Shown one piece after another: positions 45,280-58,672 of a stretch of DNA of 64,000 nt. The first letter of the stretch is position 1. The number at the start of each line of letters is the position of its first letter. The translations under genes were made by a program, and so were the position numbers. The stretch is from Rhizobium sp. Leaf306 (lineage in GTDB: Bacteria > Pseudomonadota > Alphaproteobacteria > Rhizobiales > Rhizobiaceae): assembly GCF_001423425.1 (NCBI RefSeq), contig NZ_LMNX01000002.1, positions 1,054,001 to 1,118,000 of the forward strand, in the 5' to 3' direction. The notes below the pieces were generated by a model. The model saw only the letters and a program-made list of their open reading frames with translations, had not been told where the DNA came from and did no database searches.

Positions 45280-48171
45280 TCAGCGAGCGACGAGGCAGGT
45301 GCCGCCGACACCGCGATACTTTTCGCAGAGTGCTACGGCTTCCGTCTTGCTGCCGGCCGGGATCCGAACGCGATAGAAGGTACCCTTGCCGGCGATTTCA
45401 GCAGCCTTGATATCGACCCCACGCCCGCCGATCACGTTGCCGAACTTCGACGACAGGTTCTGGTAAGACCTCTGAGCGTCAGCCTGGGATGGCAGCGATG
45501 CGATCTGGATGACGTAGCCGCCCTCGCCGACCGACGCGACCTGTGCATTAGCAGCGGCAGGAGTTGCCGAAACCGGCTGAACCTGTGCTGCGGGAGCGCG
45601 AACGTTGCCCTGATCGCTGACGGATGCGACGACATTGACCGGCTGCTGCGAAGGACGAACCTTCGGGACCGGCGCCTTCGCGACAGCAGCAGGTGCCGAA
45701 GTGTCCAGTGGCGCCATAGTGGCTGCCGTCATCGGCGCAGACGCCGGGATGATTTCGGCAACCGTGCTGGCAGCAGGTGCAGATGCGGCGATCGCAGCGG
45801 CCGGAGTGACTGGCTGGGCCAGTTCCGGAGACTTCACCGAAGCCGCCGGCATCTTGCCTGTATGCGCCGCAGCAAGCGCCGGAGCCGGCACTTCCTGTTC
45901 GACGAGCTTGCCATCCGGACGCACGATCATCGTCTTTACCCGACGCGGTGTAACGGTGAGAGGATCCTGTCCGCCCGTCGAAGCAACCTGCTGGCCCTGA
46001 TCGGGAAGCAGACGTGCATCCTGGGTCTCGCCGGTATCAGTCGGATCGATATCGTTTTCGCCTTCGAGCGGAAGGCTTTCCGGCATCAGCGTCTTTTGGA
46101 CGACATCGACCGGCTGCTCTTCGCTGGAGATCAGCGCTTCCTGCTTCGGCGTTTCGGATGCAGCGCCGGCAACGCGGTCGTAAACAGCCTTGTCCTGATT
46201 CGGAACGGTCTTGCCACCCGGATTTTCCGGGACAACCTTTACCGGATCGGTATCGGCTGCGATGACGACCGGCTCGCCGCCCATCATCCGCGAAGGTCCG
46301 CTACCCAGCATCGTGTAGGCACCTGCGCCGGCAACGACCAGGACGCCGACAACGGCGATGGGAAGAAGCCACGTCCGGGACGCCGACCGGGGCGAACGCT
46401 GGTCGAGGTCGTTTTCGTATCCGTTGAGATCGCTGTCATGGTCGTTGGCCGGAAGCGGCGCGACAAGGCTGCGACGGAAGTCTTCTTCCAGGGCCCGCTC
46501 GAAATCGTCGAGGTCGGGGTAAGCGCTGCCCGATGTCTGCCGAGGCTGCTCTGGGAAATTGCCGGCAGCGACGGAAGCCGGGGCAGCCGCCTCCTGATGC
46601 CGCGGTGCCGGAGCAGTCTGCGACGTCGGGTTTACCAAGAGCGCCGCGAGTTCTGCATCGATATCGATATCGTACTCGGACGCGTAGGCAGGCTCTTCTT
46701 CCGGCTGCTCGACTGGCAGGTCCGGCACGTTGAGATCGGCGATAGCCTCGACATGCTCTTCCGATTCGGAAATCATCGCCGCATCGAACGGCATTTCCGC
46801 TTCGACGACGGCGACTTCTTCTTCCGGCTCAGGCGCTGCTGCAACGATGGGTGCTGCCGCAGCCGCGGGCGTCAAGACGGCGGCAGGGATTGCCGCGGCA
46901 GGCGCCACCGGCTGAACGGAGTTTTCCGCCACCACGATGTCGGCTAGATCAAGTTCGAGATCGTCAAGCGCCAGTTCAAAGTCTTCGTCGGCGAAAGGAT
47001 CGAAGTCATCTGCCAGGTCGGCGACGGGTGCCGCCTGCTGAACAGTCGGCGTTGGAACCGGCGTCGGGATCACGGGCGCCGCCACAGCGGCAACGGTCGC
47101 AGCGACGGCGATTGGCTGCGGCTTGGAGGCCGGAGCCTGCGGCAGTTCGAGTTTCGGCTCGGCGCGAACAGTCGCAGGCGCTTCCTGGCTGACCGGGAAA
47201 CGGGCAACGTCATAAACCAGCTCGTCAAGCGGCGAAAATTTCTGCGCCTCCAAAGTGGGCTGGACGACCTCTTTCACAGCGACCGGTTCAGCAGCGCGAG
47301 GCTGTTCAACCGGGGACGCAACGGCCTTGGGCTGGACAACCGGCGGCTTTTCGACGGGGCGTTCCAGCGGCGTGACACCGGCGTTCAGACCGAAATTCGC
47401 AAGCGGCATGCGGAAGCCCGGCGTGTAACCGGTGCTCTTGCGGGGTTCAGCCCGAACAGGCTCCGGCGCCGAAACCATGGGAGCTGCGACGACTGGCTCG
47501 GCTGCAACGGCGAACGAGCTCTCCAGCTCAGACGCCAGATCAAAAGCGTCAACCGACGGTTCCTGCCTGGACTGAGTCGCAGGCTGATAGTCATCGGCGC
47601 CTTCTACCTCCGCACGGAGTGTAGGAAGGCCATGGAAATTTGACGGGTCGAAATTCGGCTCGGCCGGTGCACGATGAGCATCGACGGCAGGCGAAACAGC
47701 TTCCGCCTCTGCAGGTGCTGCACCAAACGGATCGACGGAAAATTCCGGAGCATCGAAAGGGTTGAGATCTTCCTGCTTCTGCGACACCACCGACTGGACC
47801 GGCTGTTCGAAAACCGGCTCGCGTTCGATGGGAGGCTCATAGGCAATAGAAGGCGCAGCCTGATAGCCGTGTTCGACCGGCAAAGGCGCCTCCACGCGGG
47901 AAGGCTTGGCGTCGAGCGGGATAGCGTTGACCGGATCGATCCGCGGAGTATCGTATTGCTCGAATTCCCTCAGCAACTCGTCTTCGAGATTGAAGGCCGG
48001 CTCGCGGCGGGCAGATGCCGCCATTGGCGCAGAACCCACGGAAGGGGCAGCCGGATTAGCGACTGTCCGTTCCTCGTAGCCTACGATGCGAGCGAGCTCT
48101 GCCAGAGGATCGCCGTCAGCAAAAAATTCCGGGGCGTCATTCCGGCTACGCGCTAGGTTGTTGTCCGCCAT
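45280..48171 (-). CDS. Large SPOR-domain inner-membrane protein
   Basis: A 963-residue protein. Residues 1-580 are a long cytoplasmic, acidic, Pro/Ala/Val-rich disordered region. A single membrane helix (WLLPIAVVGVLVVAGAGAYTML) lies near residue 610, and a periplasmic Ala/Pro-rich linker follows. The C-terminal 75 residues are a SPOR domain (GGYVIQIASLPSQADAQRSYQ, then GTFYRVRIPAGSKTEAVALC), which binds denuded glycan at septa. Topology is like FtsN or DedD but the cytoplasmic part is far longer. The ATG at 48171 is preferred over a GTG at 48183. It lies between argS and nagZ. Confidence 0.9.
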   Translation of the reverse strand: MADNNLARSRNDAPEFFADGDPLAELARIVGYEERTVANPAAPSVGSAPMAASARREPAFNLEDELLREFEQYDTPRIDPVNAIPLDAKPSRVEAPLPVEHGYQAAPSIAYEPPIEREPVFEQPVQSVVSQKQEDLNPFDAPEFSVDPFGAAPAEAEAVSPAVDAHRAPAEPNFDPSNFHGLPTLRAEVEGADDYQPATQSRQEPSVDAFDLASELESSFAVAAEPVVAAPMVSAPEPVRAEPRKSTGYTPGFRMPLANFGLNAGVTPLERPVEKPPVVQPKAVASPVEQPRAAEPVAVKEVVQPTLEAQKFSPLDELVYDVARFPVSQEAPATVRAEPKLELPQAPASKPQPIAVAATVAAVAAPVIPTPVPTPTVQQAAPVADLADDFDPFADEDFELALDDLELDLADIVVAENSVQPVAPAAAIPAAVLTPAAAAAPIVAAAPEPEEEVAVVEAEMPFDAAMISESEEHVEAIADLNVPDLPVEQPEEEPAYASEYDIDIDAELAALLVNPTSQTAPAPRHQEAAAPASVAAGNFPEQPRQTSGSAYPDLDDFERALEEDFRRSLVAPLPANDHDSDLNGYENDLDQRSPRSASRTWLLPIAVVGVLVVAGAGAYTMLGSGPSRMMGGEPVVIAADTDPVKVVPENPGGKTVPNQDKAVYDRVAGAASETPKQEALISSEEQPVDVVQKTLMPESLPLEGENDIDPTDTGETQDARLLPDQGQQVASTGGQDPLTVTPRRVKTMIVRPDGKLVEQEVPAPALAAAHTGKMPAASVKSPELAQPVTPAAAIAASAPAASTVAEIIPASAPMTAATMAPLDTSAPAAVAKAPVPKVRPSQQPVNVVASVSDQGNVRAPAAQVQPVSATPAAANAQVASVGEGGYVIQIASLPSQADAQRSYQNLSSKFGNVIGGRGVDIKAAEIAGKGTFYRVRIPAGSKTEAVALCEKYRGVGGTCLVAR

Positions 48172-48236
48172 TCGCTCGTCCACTCACCACCATTACAACT
48201 CATCTGCCAGTGCAATGTGGGGAAATGAGGGCGTTT

Positions 48237-49994
48237 CTACCGCATTTCCTCAGGTGCCGCTGTACCTGTGATTGCAAGTCCCGACTTCAGGACACAGGCG
48301 ACTGCGTGCACCAGTCCAAGCCTGGCAATGCTCAATTGTCGGTTTTTATCGTTAACAAACCGTAATTCCGGTTGGTCCTTGCCCTTATTCCAGTGAGCAT
48401 GGAAGAAACTGGCCAGATCATAGAGGTAAAATGCGAGCCTGTGCGGCTCCTGTGCCAGAGCTGCAGCTTCGACGATTCGCGGATATTCCGCAAGCTTCGC
48501 GACCAGCTGAAGCTCGCTCTTGTCGGTGATTTCGTCAATGTTTTCAGCGAAATCGAGCGTCTCGGTATCCAGACCCGGAAACGCCTCCCTTGCCTGGCGG
48601 AAGATCGACATGCAGCGGGCGTGGGCATACTGGACATAAAAGACAGGGTTGTCTTTCGACTGCTCGGTCACCTTGGCAAAATCGAAATCGAGCGGCTCCG
48701 AGCTCTTCCGGTAGAGCATCATGAAGCGGACTGAGTCGCGACCGACCTCGTCCACGACGTCACGTAGCGTCACGAAGTCGCCGGAGCGCTTCGACATCTT
48801 GACCGGCTCGCCGTTACGGTAAAGCTTGACGAGCTGGCAGAGAAGAACAGTGAGCTTTGACTTGCCTTCGGAGACGGCGCGCGCCACGGCCTCGAGCCGC
48901 TTGACGTAGCCACCGTGGTCGGCACCGAGCACGTAGATCATCTCATCGTAGCCGCGGTCGAACTTGTCCTTGAAATAGGCAACGTCGGCGGCGAAATAGG
49001 TGTAGCTGCCGTCCGACTTGATCAGCGGACGATCGATATCGTCGCCGACTTCGGTCGAGCGGAACAGCGTCTGGTCGCGGTCTTCCCAGTCTTCGGGAAG
49101 CTGACCCTTCGGCGGCGGCAGCTTGCCCTTGTAGACATGGCCCTTGAACGTCAGATCGTTGATCGCCGCACGGATGCGCTGCGCGCCGTCCGCATGCAGC
49201 GTGCGCTCGGAATAGAACACGTCGTGATGCACGTTGAGGGCTTCGAGATCTTCGCGGATCATGGCCATCATCGCGTCGATGGCCTTCTCCTTGACGATCG
49301 GCATCCACTCGTCTTCGGGCATGGCATGCAGCCGGGGACCGTATTCAGCGGCCAGAGCCTGCCCGACCGGGACGAGGTAGTCGCCCGGATAGAGGCCAGC
49401 CGGAATCTCGCCGACTGCTTCGCCCAACGCCTCGCGGTACCGGATGAAGACCGAGCGGGCCAAAACGTCGATCTGGCTGCCAGCGTCGTTGATGTAGTAT
49501 TCCTTGGTGACGTCATAGCCGGCAAAGGCCATCAGATTGGCGAGCGCATCGCCCACGACAGCGCCGCGGCAATGACCGACATGCATCGGCCCCGTCGGAT
49601 TGGCCGAGACATACTCGACGTTTGCCTTGCGACCGGCACCGACATCCGAGCGGCCGTAGTCCGTCCCTTGCGCAATCATCTTGGCGAGCATCTGCTGCCA
49701 GTATCCGGTGGAAAGCCTGATATTGATGAAGCCGGGACCGGCAACGGAGACTTCCGAAATATCCGCGTCGCCACGCAACGCTTCGGCGATGATCTCGGCG
49801 AGCGCGCGCGGGTTGGTGCCGAGAGGCTTGGCAAGCACCATCGCTGCATTGGTCGCGACGTCGCCATGGCTCTGATCGCGCGGAGGCTCGACCGTGAGGC
49901 GTCCGAAATCAACCGCACTTCGATTTTCTCGAATGATTTCGAGAGTTTCTAGCGCGTTCTTAATTCTATTGTCGAATTCGGCAAAAAGATTCAT
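48237..49994 (-). CDS. argS: Arginyl-tRNA synthetase
   Basis: A 585-residue class I synthetase. The HIGH motif appears as [14 protein letters not shown] and the KMSKS equivalent as [15 protein letters not shown]. The N-terminal tRNA D-loop-binding domain and C-terminal DALR anticodon domain ([16 protein letters not shown]) are present. The ATG at 49994 is chosen because [16 protein letters not shown] is the family N-terminus. dgt lies immediately upstream (63 bases). Confidence 0.98.
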   Translation of the reverse strand: MNLFAEFDNRIKNALETLEIIRENRSAVDFGRLTVEPPRDQSHGDVATNAAMVLAKPLGTNPRALAEIIAEALRGDADISEVSVAGPGFINIRLSTGYWQQMLAKMIAQGTDYGRSDVGAGRKANVEYVSANPTGPMHVGHCRGAVVGDALANLMAFAGYDVTKEYYINDAGSQIDVLARSVFIRYREALGEAVGEIPAGLYPGDYLVPVGQALAAEYGPRLHAMPEDEWMPIVKEKAIDAMMAMIREDLEALNVHHDVFYSERTLHADGAQRIRAAINDLTFKGHVYKGKLPPPKGQLPEDWEDRDQTLFRSTEVGDDIDRPLIKSDGSYTYFAADVAYFKDKFDRGYDEMIYVLGADHGGYVKRLEAVARAVSEGKSKLTVLLCQLVKLYRNGEPVKMSKRSGDFVTLRDVVDEVGRDSVRFMMLYRKSSEPLDFDFAKVTEQSKDNPVFYVQYAHARCMSIFRQAREAFPGLDTETLDFAENIDEITDKSELQLVAKLAEYPRIVEAAALAQEPHRLAFYLYDLASFFHAHWNKGKDQPELRFVNDKNRQLSIARLGLVHAVACVLKSGLAITGTAAPEEMR

Positions 49995-50057
49995 ATGTTT
50001 ACATCCGCTCAAAGTGTTTTGGGCGGGCCCCTCGAAGCCATTGGTGTCGGGCAGGCC

Positions 50058-51278
50058 CTAGCGCAAATCAGGAGTCTGGTCAAACAACTCGGCATGGACG
50101 CGGGTTGCGTAGGTGTCGGTCATACCGGCAAGATAATCTGCAACGTGGCGCGCACGGGCCGCCTCCGGGACGCCGTTCATCTGCTTGACCCAGTAGTGGC
50201 CTTTCATCAGCGCCGGGTCGTCCATGTAGCGATGGAACAGGTCGACGACGATCTGCGAGGCGCCGGCCCGGATGCGCATGATTTCGGGGTGCCGGTAGAT
50301 CCGGGAGAACAGCACTCGTTTGATCTGCTTGTCGGTCTGCGCCATCTCGTTGGAGAAGGTCGAGATCACCCTTTCCGCCATGCGCACATCTTGTGCGCTC
50401 TCGGGTGCAAGCTCTCTAAGGTTCTTCTGGGAGACCGCGATAACGTCCTCGACCATGTGGGTGATCTGGCGGCGCGTCACTTCGTAGGCAAAGCGGGTCG
50501 GGTCCAGATTGGGGTATTTCGTCCTCACTTCCTGCATCAGTCCGGCGAGGAACGGCACCTCCTCCAGCATATCGAAAGTGAGCAGGCCAGAGCGAAGCCC
50601 ATCGTCGATATCGTGGGTGTTGTAGGCAATGTCGTCGGAAATCGCCGCGACCTGGGCCTCCAGGCTGGCATAGCTCGAAAGCTCGAGATCGTGCAGGAGG
50701 CAGTAGTCGCGGATCGGCTGCGGCAAAGGACCGTGGGAACCCTCGCTGCCGTCGGCCATCATCAAAGGGCCATTGTGCTTGACGAGACCCTCAAGCGTTT
50801 CCCATGTCAGGTTGAGACCGTCGAACTCCGCGTATCGCCGCTCAAGCTTGGTGACGATCCGCAGCGACTGGGCATTGTGGTCGAACCCGCCATATGGCTT
50901 CATCAGCTCATCGAGCGCATCCTCACCCGTATGTCCGAAGGGGGTGTGGCCAAAATCGTGAACGAGCGCGACGCCTTCTGCCAGATCTTCATCCAGCTTC
51001 AGGGCACGGGCCAGCGCGCGGGCCACCTGCGCCACTTCGATCGTATGGGTCAGCCGCGTTCGGTAATGGTCGCCGTCAGGACTGATAAACACCTGTGTTT
51101 TGTGCTTGAGCCTGCGAAACGCCGTCGTATGGACGATACGGTCACGATCGCGCTGAAACTCCGAGCGCGTCAGGCTGCTCGCTTCGGGAAACAGGCGGCC
51201 CCGCGAGGCCCAGGGATTGGATGCATATAACGCTCGCTCACCCCCACCGAAACCAAGTACCCCCGTATCGATCGCCAT
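50058..51278 (-). CDS. dgt: Deoxyguanosinetriphosphate triphosphohydrolase-like protein
   Basis: A 406-residue HD-domain phosphohydrolase. Metal ligands are in [16 protein letters not shown] and [16 protein letters not shown], with the later Asp in [45 protein letters not shown] is the family signature. Length fits the short Dgt-like clade rather than E. coli Dgt. It probably hydrolyses dNTPs. The ATG at 51278 has AAGGA five bases upstream. It is divergent from erpA. Confidence 0.95.
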   Translation of the reverse strand: MAIDTGVLGFGGGERALYASNPWASRGRLFPEASSLTRSEFQRDRDRIVHTTAFRRLKHKTQVFISPDGDHYRTRLTHTIEVAQVARALARALKLDEDLAEGVALVHDFGHTPFGHTGEDALDELMKPYGGFDHNAQSLRIVTKLERRYAEFDGLNLTWETLEGLVKHNGPLMMADGSEGSHGPLPQPIRDYCLLHDLELSSYASLEAQVAAISDDIAYNTHDIDDGLRSGLLTFDMLEEVPFLAGLMQEVRTKYPNLDPTRFAYEVTRRQITHMVEDVIAVSQKNLRELAPESAQDVRMAERVISTFSNEMAQTDKQIKRVLFSRIYRHPEIMRIRAGASQIVVDLFHRYMDDPALMKGHYWVKQMNGVPEAARARHVADYLAGMTDTYATRVHAELFDQTPDLR

Positions 51279-51464
51279 AACCGTCCTTAATGCCTCAAGC
51301 GTGCCTGCGTGTTGTCGTGTATGGGTACGCCCCATTGACGCGCCGTTCAGGTCTTCATACCTATAGTGTTGCCGTGTGCAACGGCAGTGACATCCATCTT
51401 CGAGTTATCAGGGTGCCTTTACCCAAGACTCACCGGGCCTTTACCCCGGCAGGAGACCATTGAA

Positions 51465-51794
51465 ATGACGATGAACGTAACTCTCTCCGATGCTGCAGCC
51501 AAGCGGATCGCCCAAATCGTTGCGGCAGAATCCGAAAAGCAGTCTCTGCGTGTTTCTGTTGAAGGCGGCGGCTGCTCCGGTTTCTCCTACAAGTTCGACC
51601 TCGCGGGCGCGCCGGAAGCAGATGACGTGGTGATCGCCAACGGCGATGCCAAGGTGCTGATCGACAGCCTGTCCATCGTCTACATGGAAGGTTCAGAGAT
51701 CGACTTCGTCGATAATCTGCTTGGCCAGTCATTCCAGATCAAGAATCCGAACGCGGTCGCAAGCTGCGGCTGCGGTACCAGCTTCGCCATCTAA
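51465..51794 (+). CDS. erpA: Iron-sulfur cluster insertion protein (ErpA/IscA, HesB family)
   Basis: A 109-residue A-type carrier. The three cluster-binding cysteines are visible: VEGGGCSGFSYKF and the C-terminal SCGCGTSF. AGGAG lies nine bases upstream of the ATG at 51465. The gene is divergent from dgt. A-type carriers pass Fe-S clusters to apo-enzymes; ErpA versus IscA cannot be separated with certainty by eye. Confidence 0.93.
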   Translation: MTMNVTLSDAAAKRIAQIVAAESEKQSLRVSVEGGGCSGFSYKFDLAGAPEADDVVIANGDAKVLIDSLSIVYMEGSEIDFVDNLLGQSFQIKNPNAVASCGCGTSFAI

Positions 51795-51889
51795 GATCTT
51801 CCAATCGTCCCGATCAGATTGCCACTCGACCCTTCCCATCAGCTTGTCTTTCGATAAAAGGATAGGCTGAAGACGGAAGGACGACTGCA

Positions 51890-52699
51890 ATGAAGATTGC
51901 CACCTGGAACATCAACGGCGTCAAGGCGCGGATCGATAATCTGCGTCAGTGGCTCGCCGACTCGTCGCCGGACATCGCCTGCCTCCAGGAGATCAAATCC
52001 GTCGACGAAGGCTTTCCGCGGCTCGAGATCGAATCGCTCGGCTATCATGTCGAGACACACGGCCAGAAGGGCTTCAACGGGGTGGCGATCCTGTCGAAGA
52101 TAAAACCCGACGAAGTGATGCGCGGTCTACCCGGTGCCGTCGGTCCCGACGGACAAATTGACGAGCAATCGCGCTACATCGAATGCGTCTTTTCCGTTCA
52201 GGGCGGCGTGATCCGCGTTGCGTCGATCTACCTGCCCAACGGCAACCCGTCCGATGACCCGGTCAAGTACCCGTACAAGCTTGCCTGGATGGAACGGCTG
52301 CGGCTGCATGCCCAGCAATGCTTGGCACTCGAAGAGCCACTGATACTCGCCGGCGACTACAACGTCATTCCCGAGCCTCATGATTGTTTCGATCCGGCCG
52401 CATGGGCGACAGATGCGCTCTTCCTGCCGAAAACGAGGGCGGCATTCCGTGCGCTCGAAAATCTCGGCCTGACGGACGCCGTTCGCGCAACCACGGATGC
52501 CACCAAGCTCTATACGTTCTGGGATTATCAGGCGGGCGCCTGGCAGAAGAACAACGGCATCCGCATCGATCATCTGATGCTGTCGCCGGAAGCTGCCGAC
52601 CGGTTGAAGGCGACGGTCATCGAGAAGCATGTGCGCGGATGGGAAAAGCCGTCCGACCATGTCCCGGTCGCCGGGATTTTCGATTTCGCGCCGGTCTGA
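51890..52699 (+). CDS. xthA: Exodeoxyribonuclease III (AP endonuclease)
   Basis: A 269-residue DNA-repair nuclease. Catalytic landmarks are IATWNINGVKARI (Asn), CLQEIKSVDEGFP (Glu), LILAGDYNVIPEPHD (Asp and Asn) and IRIDHLMLSP then SDHVPV (Asp-His). Full length for ExoIII/ExoA types. It is convergent with exoR, with 55 bases between stops. Confidence 0.96.
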   Translation: MKIATWNINGVKARIDNLRQWLADSSPDIACLQEIKSVDEGFPRLEIESLGYHVETHGQKGFNGVAILSKIKPDEVMRGLPGAVGPDGQIDEQSRYIECVFSVQGGVIRVASIYLPNGNPSDDPVKYPYKLAWMERLRLHAQQCLALEEPLILAGDYNVIPEPHDCFDPAAWATDALFLPKTRAAFRALENLGLTDAVRATTDATKLYTFWDYQAGAWQKNNGIRIDHLMLSPEAADRLKATVIEKHVRGWEKPSDHVPVAGIFDFAPV

Positions 52700-52754
52700 G
52701 CGATTCTTGTCCCTGATCGTCCGGATCTAACAGGAAGCAGCGAACGCCGCTTCC

Positions 52755-53549
52755 TCAGTCCATACCCTTGGCAAACTCATGCGACAGCGCGATCGCACCG
52801 CGACGGTCTTCCTCGCTTGCCATGGAAAAAGCCTGCTCCTGCAAGGGCTCCATCCAGATACAGTCCTTCGTGCTGCACTTGTCGAGTGCAGCCGTCAGGA
52901 AGGCGAGACCGCGGACCGTCTGTCCCTCGTCGAACAGGATGTTGCCGAAAACGGCCATGGCGCCCGGATGGCCGCTCTTGCGGGCCTGGTTCAGCCACTT
53001 CTTCGCCTGCTGAAGGTTTGGCGATCCGCCCTCGCCTGCAAGAATCATCTTGGCAAGCTGGAACTGCGCCTCCGCGACACCGAAGGTCGAAGCGACCTGA
53101 AAATAGATCTGCCGCGCCTGGGCAAGATCGGGCTTCACCGGTGTATCGGGGATGCCGCGGCGATAGTAGGTCGCAAGCGACAGAAGCGCGTTGACAAAAA
53201 AACCGGTATCTTCCGAGCCGGGTTCGACGCCCTGCGTGGCGATCTCGTTATAGATCTTGAACGCCTCGAGATCGTTCTTCGTGACGCCATCGCCGAAGGC
53301 GTACATGTTCGCCAATGCCCAGCGGGAACCGGTATGTCCCTTCTCGGCGGCATAGCGATACGCTTCGACCGCGTCTTCCTTCTGGCCGTTCTTGTAGGCC
53401 TTGAAGCCGAACTTGAAGAGGTCGAAGGGACCCGATTCCTTGGTCACGCCGGATTGGATGTCGAACGCAGCTGCCGAGCCCACCACAGCCGAGGTGAGCG
53501 ACACGCCAAGAAGCAATACTTTCATGGACACAATGCCAAACTTCGACAT
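52755..53549 (-). CDS. exoR: ExoR, periplasmic repressor of the ExoS/ChvI system
   Basis: A 264-residue periplasmic Sel1-repeat protein closely resembling Sinorhizobium and Agrobacterium ExoR. The signal peptide ends AVVGSAAA before FDIQSG. Then come FDLFKFGFKAYKNGQKEDAVEAYRYAAEKGHTGSRWALANMYAFGDGVTKNDLEAFKIYNEIA and further repeats including AEAQFQLAKMILAGEGG and HPGAMAVFGNILFDEGQ. ExoR binds ExoS in the periplasm and holds off ChvI; its loss or proteolysis raises succinoglycan and alters motility and acid response. The start ATG at 53549 has a weak site. An alternative ATG lies at 53525. The xthA-exoR pairing is seen in related genomes as far as I recall. Confidence 0.93.
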   Translation of the reverse strand: MSKFGIVSMKVLLLGVSLTSAVVGSAAAFDIQSGVTKESGPFDLFKFGFKAYKNGQKEDAVEAYRYAAEKGHTGSRWALANMYAFGDGVTKNDLEAFKIYNEIATQGVEPGSEDTGFFVNALLSLATYYRRGIPDTPVKPDLAQARQIYFQVASTFGVAEAQFQLAKMILAGEGGSPNLQQAKKWLNQARKSGHPGAMAVFGNILFDEGQTVRGLAFLTAALDKCSTKDCIWMEPLQEQAFSMASEEDRRGAIALSHEFAKGMD

Positions 53550-53980
53550 GTTTCAGTTTCTTCCCATACACCCGGAAGTCATAGAGCTTGCCATCTCCGA
53601 CCGATTACACGGCCTGATCAGCCAACCGGCGATCAGCGAGACGCCAGCTATCGCTGCCGTTCTAGAATGGAAACTGTACGTCCCGTTTTCGGCAAGAGTA
53701 GGACCTGCCGGCAAAACGCGCCGAAGTTGTGCGCGGCGATCCGATCCGCCTGCGACAACGCGGCCAAAGCCCCGTATTCTATTGAAAAACCCGCCCATGG
53801 TACTCCAATTCACACGCGCCGCCCCCGCGGTCCGTGTCCGTTATTCCTTTACCGCTGCTCCCTGTTTGTGGCGGGAAATGGACAAAATCTCCGTTGTTCG
53901 CCGACCCGCTCATCGTGGCACAAGACTGTTGCCAAATCGTCACAAATTCGCAGGGGTCGGCGAAAACGCGCCACAAACGA
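53550..53980. other. Intergenic region upstream of exoR
   Basis: About 430 bases between exoR and the terminator of the FadL-family gene. Open frames exist on both strands but lack ribosome-binding sites and family-like sequence. It should hold the exoR promoter; I could not identify a clear -35/-10 pair or a ChvI site. Confidence 0.5.
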
Positions 53981-54006
53981 AAAAGCCCGGCTCGAACCGG
54001 GCTTTT
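53981..54006 (-). terminator. Terminator of the FadL-family gene
   Basis: AAAAGCCCGG-TTCGAG-CCGGGCTTTT on the minus strand, followed by TCGTTTG. It starts 18 bases after the stop codon. Confidence 0.82.
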
Positions 54007-54024
54007 GCTAATTAGTAACTGTTT

Positions 54025-55260
54025 TCAGAACTTTACCTTCAACGACGTAGAAAGTGCTGCAACCAGGTCGCTATCGTATTCGTAGCTCGCTTCGTCGCCG
54101 ACGGGGATGCCGTCAATGGACGATGCGCTGGACTCGCCACCCGTCAGGATGCCGAGCACGCCGCCAAGGCGAATCTCGACGTGCTGGGTCGGGGCATAGG
54201 AAACGCCGGCGCTGAATAGCCAGGTATCTGTCTGCGTTCCGAATTCCTGCGATGTGCCGCGATCCCAGGTGAGGCTCAGGGCCCCACTCCACTGTTCGTT
54301 GAACTTGTGGCCGATGCCGCCGGTGATCGTCCAGCCGTCGCGATAGCCGAGATCGAGCGATGTGATCTCAACACCGTTGTTGTAGAAGGGAATGCGCTGC
54401 AACTGGCTCCAGTCGGTCCACTTGACCGAACCGAAAGCAAGCCAGTCCGGTGCGATACCCGACTGAAGCTTCAGCTCGAGAGCATCCGGCATAGCCGTCG
54501 AGCCCTCAACCGGCACGACGGTACCGGCGTAGACGCTGCCGACCGGGACCTGCGTCAGATCGACAGTACCGGTGACCTCGTCGAGCTTCACCTGGCTATA
54601 ATACATCAGGCTCGCGCGGAATGCGTATTCCGGGATTTCGTAGGCCGCACCGGCGCGCCAGCCCCAACCGTCGCCTTCCAGGTCCAGACGACCAACACCG
54701 CTGAACGCGAAGCCAAGCGCTTCAGGGGCGATCAACAGCCGTTCCTTGAAGCCATCCATGCGCAGATAGTTCGCGCCGCCGATCAGGCGAAGCTGGCCTG
54801 GGCCGGCATCGAAGCGGTAGGAACAGGTGGCTGCGTAGTTGTCGCTGTCGACCTTCGTCTCGATGTTGTCGTTGGCACCCGCCCAGTTGGCGCCGGGATT
54901 GGTATGCGCACCATAGGGCTGAGAATAGTCGAACATGCAGTCGACGGAATCGCCGATACCCGCCTTGATGCCGATCCGCGGCGACCAGTAGCTCTCGCTG
55001 TCGTCAGCAGTGCTCGAATAGGAATAGCCGGGTGTCGTGCTGAGGTTGCCGTCCGGTCCGGTGATCGTGTCTTGCGCGTTCTTCAGCTTCCGCTGCGGCA
55101 TGACGTAGGTTGCCGTCGCTTCGCCGGCATAGGGCGACCTGTCAAACAGAAGGTCGATATTGTATCCCCCACGTTCCAGTCCGCCCGCTAACGCCGGCGA
55201 ATAAACGCTCCATCCAGCCATCAGAACAAAGGCGCCCTTGGCGATGTAATTGCTTTGCAT
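54025..55260 (-). CDS. FadL/OmpP1-family outer-membrane transport protein
   Basis: A 411-residue outer-membrane beta-barrel. The signal peptide MQSNYIAKGAFVLMAGWSVYSPALA is cut before GGLERG. FDRSPYAGEATATYVMPQRKL and the later YRDGWTITGGIGHKFNEQWSGALSLTWDRG are FadL-like, and the protein ends in aromatic LKVKF, the barrel C-terminal signal. The family imports hydrophobic substrates such as fatty acids. The ATG at 55260 has GGAG five bases upstream. It is monocistronic with its own promoter and terminator. Confidence 0.9.
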   Translation of the reverse strand: MQSNYIAKGAFVLMAGWSVYSPALAGGLERGGYNIDLLFDRSPYAGEATATYVMPQRKLKNAQDTITGPDGNLSTTPGYSYSSTADDSESYWSPRIGIKAGIGDSVDCMFDYSQPYGAHTNPGANWAGANDNIETKVDSDNYAATCSYRFDAGPGQLRLIGGANYLRMDGFKERLLIAPEALGFAFSGVGRLDLEGDGWGWRAGAAYEIPEYAFRASLMYYSQVKLDEVTGTVDLTQVPVGSVYAGTVVPVEGSTAMPDALELKLQSGIAPDWLAFGSVKWTDWSQLQRIPFYNNGVEITSLDLGYRDGWTITGGIGHKFNEQWSGALSLTWDRGTSQEFGTQTDTWLFSAGVSYAPTQHVEIRLGGVLGILTGGESSASSIDGIPVGDEASYEYDSDLVAALSTSLKVKF

Positions 55261-55294
55261 CTCGTCTCCCACTCCCAGGCAAGTCATTGAGACA

Positions 55295-55322
55295 ATTCTA
55301 AATACTCTGCCCAAAATAACAA
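55295..55322 (-). promoter_or_regulatory. Probable promoter of the FadL-family gene
   Basis: Minus-strand TTGTTA (55322-55317), 16 bases, then TAGAAT (55300-55295). The start of transcription would be near 55288, about 28 bases before the ATG. Further upstream, CCACCG-AAT-CGGTGG (55389-55403) is a small inverted repeat that could be an operator. The rest of 55323-55557 shows nothing else clear. Confidence 0.45.
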
Positions 55323-55557
55323 CTTTCGGCTGTCCCCGATCTTGCGCTGCAAAACGGTCGCTAATTTACGTAAGCGGAGGAACAATCGCCACCGAATCGG
55401 TGGTTGGGAACAAAATTACCTAATCTGGGGCCGTACCGTAGCTGGAATTAGAACACCATCCCGCATGGGCGCGGCGATGTGACAATGCGGCAACATTGCG
55501 GCTTTCTCCCGTTGTGCATGTGCACGCAAACGGAACTTCTGGATCGAAGCGCAGCAA

Positions 55558-55585
55558 AAAGCCGCGGTCACAGGACCGCGGCTTT
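55558..55585 (-). terminator. Terminator of valS
   Basis: AAAGCCGCGGTC-CTGT-GACCGCGGCTTT on the minus strand, followed by TTGC, 51 bases after the valS stop. Confidence 0.75.
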
Positions 55586-55636
55586 CAGAGATTCGTTCGT
55601 TGGCGCCGGCCTAGAGCACGGCGGAGACCTTGGTCA

Positions 55637-58552
<2,916 letters not shown>

Positions 58553-58620
58553 TTCCTGACCCGTTTTTCTTTTTGAATGAGATGGTGCGGTGTTAAAGAC
58601 GTGGAGGCCGTGAAGTCAAT

Positions 58621-58648
58621 AAAAAAGCCGCCCCGTGTGGAGCGGCCC
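58621..58648 (-). terminator. Terminator of popZ
   Basis: Minus strand: GCCGCTCC-ACAC-GGGGCGGC, followed by TTTTTTATTG. It separates popZ from valS. Confidence 0.85.
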
Positions 58649-58672
58649 TTGATGACAGGCATTGGAGGCGAT

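Noticed and set aside
53401..54015. 204-codon frame overlapping exoR and the upstream region
   Set aside because: Half of it is antisense to exoR; the rest has no start signal and no recognisable domain.
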